Source: Pholiota molesta
Taxonomy: Eukaryota > Basidiomycota > Agaricomycetes > Agaricales > Strophariaceae
Direction: 5' to 3'
Assembly (NCBI GenBank): GCA_014925825.1
Contig: JACGCK010000331.1
Location: forward strand, 1-39,716
Length of the DNA: 39,716 nucleotides
Both the position numbers and the translations under genes were made by a program. The first letter of the stretch is position 1. Each line of letters starts with the position of its first letter. Below are positions 32,731 through 39,716 of this stretch, piece by piece. The notes beneath the pieces were generated by a model. That model did not search any database, was not told the DNA's origin, and saw only the letters and a list, made by a program, of their open reading frames with translations.

Positions 32731-35700
32731 ATGCCTGCAAAGAAACGTCCCCAGATTATCATGGAGGTACTGACAAAGTCCAAGCCAGCCAACCTAAAGC
32801 AAGCCATGAAACCACCCATGGCTGAGACTGTGCAGCGTGTTGAACGCCATATATCTTATGATGTCTCTGGGGAATCATCAAGTTCATTCATTCCTGTTCC
32901 ACCCTCACCTCCAAGGAGTTTTCATCCAGTTCAAAATCCAACCACATCTCCTTCAGTTCCATCAAGTTCGTTTTTCCCACCGACTGAGGACGACATTGAG
33001 CGTGTCGATGACGAGACTCGATTACTCGAAGTAGAAGGATTAGGGAGCCTATCTGCCAATCTCTCGACGCAAGTTACTCCGGATAATGATGATATTCTTC
33101 CAGATTCTGCACATAAACGCAAACGAACAGATGCTGTATGTTCTCATTTGAATAAATGTACAGTATATTGAAATATTATTAAACTTCGCTTAGGATAATC
33201 CTCTACTACTTTGGGTGCCTTACATCGACAGATATGTAGAGGAGCTGCTTCGACTTGAAGGACGTGGGGACTCGAGTGACGCTGATAGCTGCGCTTCTTC
33301 CAACTGTCTATCAGCTCCAATGTATCGCTGCACAGATTGCCAAGATGCTCGAATGTTCTGTTCTGCATGCATCGTTGCACACATCAGAGCCTGCCTTACC
33401 ATCGCATTCAGTACGTCGTGTTTTCAGTAACAAGTTTGAAATGCAGTGCTAATTTTCTATGACATAGTTCTGGAATGGTTCTTTCTTTGAAAAGACGACG
33501 CTCAGATCCTTGGTTACATGTGCAGCTTGGCCACGTCGTCGGAACCAGCTGTCCAGTTCCAGTAATACCACACAATGATGAATTTACGGTCATCGATTGC
33601 GATGGTGTTCATCAAATAACCCTGCGCTTCTGTGGGTGCTTACATTCCGTCCATCATACAGCTCAATTACTGCGGGCCCGGCTTTTTCCATCAACGACAA
33701 CCGATCCTCGCTCAGCAGCCACTTTTCGTGTCCTCGAGACCTTCCAAATGCTAAGCTTTAACTCCAAGGTTTCCGCTTTCGAGTTTTACAAAGCCTTAGA
33801 AGCGCGGACGGACAATACGGGGACAAATTTTCCACCGGTAGGCATAGTTTTATTTCCTGAAATTTTTGCTTCATTTGACTTGTAATGGCTTTAGGATCGC
33901 TACCATGTCTTCTTACGGATTGTTCGTGAATGGAGGCATGTACGTTTATTGAAGCGCATGGGTCGCGGCCATTCTAGCTCGGGCGTCAAAGGCACTAAAG
34001 AAGGTGAATGTGCCGTATTGTGCCCAGCTTGTCCACTGCCCGATATCAATCTACCTCCTGACTGGAAGACAAGACCGCAATCAGATCAGTAAGAATTTTA
34101 TTTGGTGTATCCATGGGTTTTGCTAATGGATACATGTTTATTTAAGGTGGTTGTATACTCTTTTCGTGGCTATCGATGCGAACTTTCGCCTGAAGCGGCT
34201 TAATGTGTCAAACCATCAGAGAGATCCAGGGCTTAACCATGGCTACGCCTATGTCGTTGAAGAAACGCGCTTCAAAGATTACCTTTCAAAATTTGACACG
34301 CGCGTCGGTCAAGAGAAAAGCCTATGTGTCGACCATGACGCAATTAAAGCAGCATCGAAGCGAGGCGGAGAGGGGATGGCGTCAAATGGTACCGGAACGG
34401 CAGAGTGTGGTCGTCATGACATGAAACGGGCGAATGGAGTGGGTGACTTGCAGAAGGGTGAACGGTGAGTAATAAATGTTTTCACCAATATGGATCAACT
34501 AACAATGGAGTCTATACAGCTATGTGAACATGGATTACTTCCTACTTTCCAGTCTGAAAATCAATACCCCCCCCAGCTTGTGGTATCGTATGACATAGCT
34601 TGCCAGTGGTCTCGGAACCTAGAAAAGCGTGTTCAAATATATCCCCCTAACCCACTTTCCGATGGTCAAATGAATCTAACCACTCTCGTCCCAAAGTTTC
34701 ATCTGCCGGCTCATGTCCTGGAATGTCAAACGAGTTTCTCTTTTAATCTGGTACCTGGCGTCGGTAGAACGGATGGAGAGGCACCGGAGCGGGGCTGGTC
34801 CGAGATTAACGCAGTTGCAACCAGTACGAAGGAAATGGGCCCTGGTTCTCGCCGCGATACATTGGACGATCACTTTGGTGCGCGTAATTGGAGGAAGATC
34901 ACACAAATTGGTAAGTTCAAATGGTTCTTCTGTACTTATTTATTTCTAACGATCTTTAAGCGCCGACATTTGTACGAAAAACTACAGAAGCATTGGCGGG
35001 ACGCGAGGAAAGTGTCGCGGCCTTCCTTGAATTCGACGCTGCCCTTTCAATCAAAGTAAACGATGGCCTGGATCATTCCGTCGCACCGACAGATGAATGG
35101 ACGGCACTCTGTCTGAACTGGGAAGTGGATCGTGCCCGAAATCCTAATCCATTTCAAGTTAATGAAATCGGTTAGTTTTGAAAGCAATTGTTTTAAATGC
35201 CACTTACATTAGGTATAACAGTGATAAATGAAAAAGAAGTTCGTCTTCGACTCGCTCAAGAAGATGCTGCAGCTATTTCCAAAGGAGAATTTACAGCGAT
35301 ACATGACGCTATATCACCGAGTCTTCTAATTTATCAAGGCCTCGAAATCGAAGATCTTCAGTACGTATCCATTAATTTGTTTGATGTATCCTTCTCAATT
35401 CAAACATCACATGTTTGTTACTTAGACGCAAACTGGTCGTCGATTCAGCCGAACTAGGCTCTCATTCAACTGATCTCCAACGGGCGAAGATTGTGGAGCG
35501 ATGCAACTACCTACGTCGCAAGTTTGAGGCATGGTGTGAGATCCAGAATCTCTACATGCCCGAGGTTGCTGCATTACGGGCTCATGCAACTTCGGATGGA
35601 GGGGGATCACTGGCTATTGAAGATATCCAGTTATACCTCCCTTCGAGTGTCATAGACTCTGTTGCGTGCAACCCGCGGCTCATCGAGGCTGAGTGGCAGC

Positions 35701-36484
35701 TGCGGTACGCAATGGCTGACAGTACACTGAACACTCTCCGATCCCATCTTCTCCTTCGAACTCGGCTTTACAAATCAAAGGATAAAGATTCGCGTGGTCA
35801 AGCAATGAACACTCGAAGTCAATCCCTAATCAAGAATGTCGAACACCGTGTCCGCGCTTCGGTTGTGAAATATCGGTACGTGCGCCGTGCAATGAGCGCC
35901 CTGGCAACATTCCGCAAAGAGTCTGACACGTGGAAGAATACCTTCAAAGAGTTAAAGGATGAACACGTACGGGGATTGGCATCGATGGATGACATAGGCA
36001 GGGGCGAAGGGCATAGGTTGCTCTCATGGATTTGGAAAGTACATGGTGCCGGTGATGGAATTGATTGAAGGGACCCAAGATGGTGCGTTATAGTTAAGTT
36101 TATTTCATTTTGTACTACTGCTAACGGAGCGGGGTAGCCCTTCGTATCGAATGGTGCCGAGCTCGAGCACGCGCACATCGCTGGCAGGAAGAATGTCTCC
36201 TTCTCGCTGAGGAGATGAGACGGGTCCTTGCTTATTTTTCCTGGCAAGCTAATTGGTGGACGGAGCTTTCTTTGGACCCGCCAATGATCAAGAGTAAGAG
36301 TACCATTTCAGGCAAGCATCCCGCAAATATTCGGGTCATCGACGGAAAACGCGCCTACGCCTTACGGCAGGCGGACATTCAACAGAAGATGCACGATTTT
36401 TGTCAGCTGAAGTGGTCTGGGCTGTCAGAGAGATTGCTGACCATGGATGGAAGGGACGCAAAGGTGATGGTAGAAATTGTATAA
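32731..36484 (+). pseudogene. KDZ (Kyakuja-Dileera-Zisupton) transposase, frameshifted
   Basis: About ten exons: 32731-33135, 33194-33410, 33468-33837, 33895-34088, 34147-34464, 34520-34910, 34961-35170, 35213-35360, 35426-36082, 36138-36484. Order of parts: a Ser/Pro-rich N-terminus, a CxC-type zinc cluster (CASSNC...CTDCQDARMFCSAC), then the transposase core with FVAIDANFRLKR, VVSYDIACQW and GRTDGEAPERGW, which should supply the DDE residues. A helical C-terminal part follows (LRIEWCRARARAHRW, EEMRRVLAYF). The frame is lost near 33376 (one base missing), between the 33410 donor and 33512, in the run of eight Cs at 34567-34574, and near 36066. No long deletion is seen. It is therefore recently broken, or partly affected by base-calling errors. 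Confidence 0.9.
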
Positions 36485-36756
36485 GTGATGATATTGATAT
36501 ATATACATGAGTACTTAGATGCATATGTCTAAACTGATGCATAACAATAGATAGGGTGGGCGATGATTTATATAGGGATCAAAAATACAAGATGGCAGGC
36601 TGTATATAGCTAATGGATGCGTATGGATAGGTGCGGGGAGGGGTAAGCGGACGGCGCAAGCAGATTGACTAAGAGTAAGCCGCGGATCCGACCGCGGCAG
36701 AGCAAGCGCGGGGCAAGGATGGTCAATGGATGATGCACCCGGTACAGGCAATGGAT

Positions 36757-38211
36757 GTGTAATAGCAGGTGATCAGAACAGGGCAGGAGGGATGGAGAGC
36801 CGGGCCCCGGCGTGGTGCAAGGATGGTCAATGGAGAATGGACCATGCATGGGCAATGGATGTGCGAAGACCGAATTGGCGCACGGGGCAGGAGGGAGGGA
36901 GAGCAGTCACAGCACAAGGATGGTCAATGGAGGAGGGACTGTGTATGGACAATGGATACGTGCAGGCCAAATGGGATGAGGGGAGAGCGGCCAAGCGCAA
37001 TGGATGCGGTATCCTATATGGGTGATGGATGGGTGATGGATGGGTGATGGATGGGTGATGGCGGATGACAGGCACAATGCAAGAGGGAGATAGAGCGGTC
37101 GCGGCGCAAGGATGGTCAATGGAATATGTGCCCTGTACGGGCAATGGATGCGAGAAGGTCGATTGTTGCAAAGGGGAGAGGGCCAAGCGCAAGCAGCGCA
37201 AGCAGTGCAAGGATAGCCAATGGAATAGGCATGTGGGCAATGGATACGCGAATGGATACGCGAAGGTCGAATAATGGCACGAGGGTGGAGAGAGCGGCCA
37301 AACGCAATGGATACAGTGTCCTATATGGGCAATGGATGCGCGAAGGCCGAATAGCGCAAGGGGGGGGAGGAAAATGGCGCATGGGGCAGCAGGGAGAGTG
37401 GGCCGGAGAGCGGGCGCTGTGCAAGGGTAGTCAGTGGAGGATGGGCGCGTACGCGCAATGGATGCATGAAGGTCAAATAGCGCAAGGGGGGAGGGGGGGA
37501 ATTGGCGCACACGGGACAGGAGGCGGGCGGGCGGGCACGGCACAAGAATGGCCAATGGAGGAGGGGCCGTGTACGGGCAATGGATGCACGAAGGCCAAAT
37601 GGGATGAGGGGGGGAGAGCGGCCAAGCCCAATGGATGTGGTATCCTATATGGGCAATGGACGTGCGAGGGCGGGCGGATTGACACGAGGGAAGCCGCGGT
37701 TCCTACCGCGGCAGAGAGGAAACATCCTAGATTGGGATGGTCAGCTAAGGAATATGGAGTTGGAATGGATACGCACCGGGGGCGGGAAGGATTGGGACAC
37801 GTGCGATGGATGCGAGGGAAGGGCGGGAGGATGGAGTTGCATCCAACATGGGCAATGGATGCAGGAGGCGCGATGGAGTAAACACGTGGAACACGTGTGG
37901 ACAGCTGGCTGGACAGCATGATCAACAGAGGCAATGGATGTGGGCAGCAATGGATGGAGACACGATGGAGTCGGATGGATGCAGGCAGCGATGGTGGAGG
38001 GGTAATGGAGCTCGAATCCAATGGCTGTGTCGGCGTGGGATGGATACTGAGCACGTGCACGGATGGATGCAGGTGGCAGGATGGATGCCTGCATCCATCG
38101 GCAGGCAGTAATATGGTAGGGAATACATCCCTTATAGTTAGTGGACATTATCCATCACCCTATCTGTGGTAGTTATAAGGGCTGTATCCATTGACCTGGC
38201 AGACTCTGGTG
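36757..38211. repeat. Right terminal inverted repeat of the KDZ element
   Basis: About 1455 bp, the inverted counterpart of 24818-26152. It is nearly identical over the outer ~985 bp (37225-38211), with single-base indels such as one G in the CTGTTGGATC region. The inner part carries extra ATCCATTG modules and an 11 bp minisatellite. ATCCATT-like units and a second copy of the CCGCGGTCGG module continue outside the strict match, to about 36600. Confidence 0.85.
37020..37061. repeat. 11 bp minisatellite, about four copies
   Basis: GGGTGATGGAT repeated in tandem inside the right arm. The left arm has no counterpart, so it arose after the arms diverged or was lost on the left. Confidence 0.8.
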
Positions 38212-39716
38212 GCAGATCATATGATTTCCATGTTGAGGTGTCAATGGCATGACCAAGGGCGATCGCGCGCTCACGAACTAAGCGCTCGCGGGTCCAGACT
38301 TCCCGAGGGGGCTGTCTGGACCGAACCGAAGACTTGATGATCATTTCCGGGCTGCCCCAGCGCCACAGGAGGGGTTGAAAATCAGGAGCTGGAGGCCAGG
38401 GACAAGGGAGATCGCCTTCCCGAAGTCTTGGCGAGAAATGGCGTCGGCGACGACATTCTGTTCACCTGGGATATGAAGCACGCGAAGATCGTGGTCACCT
38501 TCAACAAGAAGGTCCACCACGAAACGCAGTAGATTGTTATAGGGAGGGAGGCAGTGGAAGGAGTTGAATATGTTAACGGTGTTCATGTTATCAGTGAATA
38601 CCACAATGCGAGAGCCGTCGGGGGACGAAAGGTGAACACGTTGGATCGCGGAGGCAACACTCAGCGCCTCGTAGAAAAAGATTAAGTCAACGGGCACCGT
38701 AAGAGGGACAGGAGAATAGTAACCGACGCGGTGGTCAGGAAACCAAAAACAGACCCTCGAGACAAGCGTCGCAGTAGACGGTGACATCAGCGAGGGACGG
38801 GTCCCAGGACTTGGACTTGAGCAGGCGAACGCCCGACGAACGCCAGCAGGTTTGCGGCCCAGTTGAAGTCGTCGCAATGGCATTGTTTACCCATACGCGC
38901 TCGCGAGGGGCCAGCTTGCCGGCGATTTTTGGTAGACATTGTTAAGCGCCGGGCGGAGAAGTGGGTAGACGTTGAGCGCCCAGTTCACCCAGCCGCCATG
39001 ACCTGCCACTTCTTGAGTTTGAATGCGCCATGGGAGCGGCTGGTTGGTTTTGATCCCCACAACGAGAGCTCCTCCAAGAGGGACTGACGAGACTGGCGGG
39101 CAGGGTGAGGGTCATACTGTTGGGGTCGACGCTGATACCGATGATAGTGAGCGGGGAACCGAAGACCTGCTTCGCCTCCTTGTGAGGGACGCCGAGCTCA
39201 TCCCACACCTGCAAGAGAGCGACCTGCTTCGAGGGCATAAGCTTCTTGTATGGTGCGTAATAGGTTAGCTGGTCAGCAAATTCGGCGCCGGACGAGTCAT
39301 CGACGTAGGTGAAAATGCCCAGGATCTCCTTCACATATTTGATGATCCACGCGATGAGCCCGTTGACACAGATGAAGATGCCGTTGGCCCCGCAGTTCCC
39401 GAAGCAATTCCGTCGGTCTATGTGGCCTCACCATCAACGAAGACGGCCTGTTTCAGCTGCCAGATGGGATGCATGGGCAAGAGGCGATATGCCTCGGCGA
39501 TGTCTGACTTGAACATGACCAACGGGCGGTCGCGTGCTCCCGCCGGATGGCAAGGAGCATCTCGCCAATGTGACGCATATTGTCGAGGGGGAAGCCACGA
39601 ACCTTGGCGCCGTCGATCATGCTGTTCAAGGAGTAGGGACCCGCGCTATGATCTGTCACCAAGCGGAAGTCGGAGGAGTGGGGTTTGGGGACGGCATGGA
39701 TGGGCATGCAGTACAT
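38212..39716 (-). pseudogene. Reverse transcriptase-RNase H of a DIRS-like retroelement, frameshifted and truncated
   Basis: Runs off the window at 39716. On the minus strand the order is an RT palm part (KPHSSDFRLVTDHSAGPYSL, then FKSDIAEAYRLLP, TYVDD as the YxDD catalytic motif, GISVDPNSMTLTLP) and RNase H (VYCDA, FYEALSV, VVFTDNMNTV, NVVADAIS supplying D-E-D-D). It ends in a segment like the start of a tyrosine recombinase (RERAIALGHAIDTSTWKSYD), which is cut by the KDZ right arm at 38211. This order fits DIRS/Ngaro-type elements. Frames change at least near 39530, 39430, 39080 and 38770, so it is inactive. The rest of the recombinase is not on the left side of the KDZ element. Confidence 0.7.

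Larger units (their letters stand above)
24818..38211. mobile_element. 13.4 kb KDZ-type transposon with giant terminal inverted repeats
   Basis: The two ends share CACCAGAGTCTGCCAGG in inverted orientation, and the inverted match continues inwards for over 1.3 kb. Inside are a KDZ (Kyakuja-Dileera-Zisupton) transposase (plus, frameshifted) and four other genes: an 807-residue gene (minus), an RNase H1 N-terminal-domain gene (plus), a 187-residue gene (minus) and a 217-residue gene (plus). The flanks (TGTAGAAT left, GCAGATCA right) do not form a target-site duplication. The left flank is a 143 bp repeat and the right flank is a reverse transcriptase element, so rearrangement after insertion is likely. 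Confidence 0.75.

Noticed and set aside
36723..38172. Open frames up to 251 codons in the right inverted repeat
   Set aside because: Mirror images of those in the left arm; repeat artefacts.
24810..38220. Target-site duplication around the KDZ element
   Set aside because: The eight bases on each side (TGTAGAAT and GCAGATCA) do not match, and shifting the borders by a few bases does not help.

Overview
The window is nuclear DNA from a filamentous basidiomycete, most likely an agaricomycete. The evidence is many 43-70 nt GT-AG introns, F-box/LRR gene remains, and gene families typical of mushroom genomes (Plavaka/CACTA transposase, KDZ transposase, a TET/JBP-like dioxygenase, an RNase H1 N-terminal-domain protein). 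It is an accessory, transposon-built region. Apparent host genes survive mainly as fragments or frameshifted copies.

Layout. 1-5.0 kb: a small secreted peptide gene (871-1151), an F-box/LRR pseudogene (minus) and the 3' two thirds of an isocitrate lyase/PEP mutase-family gene (minus). 5.3-12.2 kb: a Plavaka (CACTA-like) transposon. It has a 292 bp GTTGA-rich left region, an apparently intact 997-residue transposase in five exons (minus), a divergently transcribed 311-residue partner (plus) and a 309-residue coiled-coil protein (minus). 12.8-15.0 kb: a rearranged sulfite reductase beta-subunit pseudogene fused to a tetraspanin-like fragment. 15.9-18.1 kb: a multi-exon gene for a TET/JBP-like 2OG-Fe(II) dioxygenase. 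18.1-19.6 kb: GC-rich sequence with ACCCGTA/GGGTA-rich foldbacks and an Hsp70 scrap. 19.57-24.8 kb: an LTR with its polypurine tract (minus), then about ten diverged 328 bp tandem repeats.

24.8-38.2 kb is the most striking part. A 13.4 kb unit is bounded by terminal inverted repeats of 1.3-1.45 kb, built from ATCCATTG-type units. The outer ~985 bp of the two arms look almost identical. Between the arms lie an 807-residue gene (minus), an RNase H1 N-terminal-domain gene (plus), a 187-residue basic gene (minus), a 217-residue gene (plus) and a KDZ transposase (plus). The transposase has several frameshifts, although the four passenger genes read through. Beyond the right arm lies a broken reverse transcriptase-RNase H element (minus) that runs off the window.

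How the parts relate. Two class II transposons of different superfamilies each carry accessory genes as well as a transposase. The KDZ unit looks like a large mobile unit whose own transposase is decayed, so it would need help in trans. Known fungal biology links TET/JBP dioxygenases to KDZ elements, and here such a gene lies nearby but outside the KDZ inverted repeats. All exon structures were read by eye. Several frameshifts fall in homopolymer runs, so sequencing error cannot be excluded for those sites.
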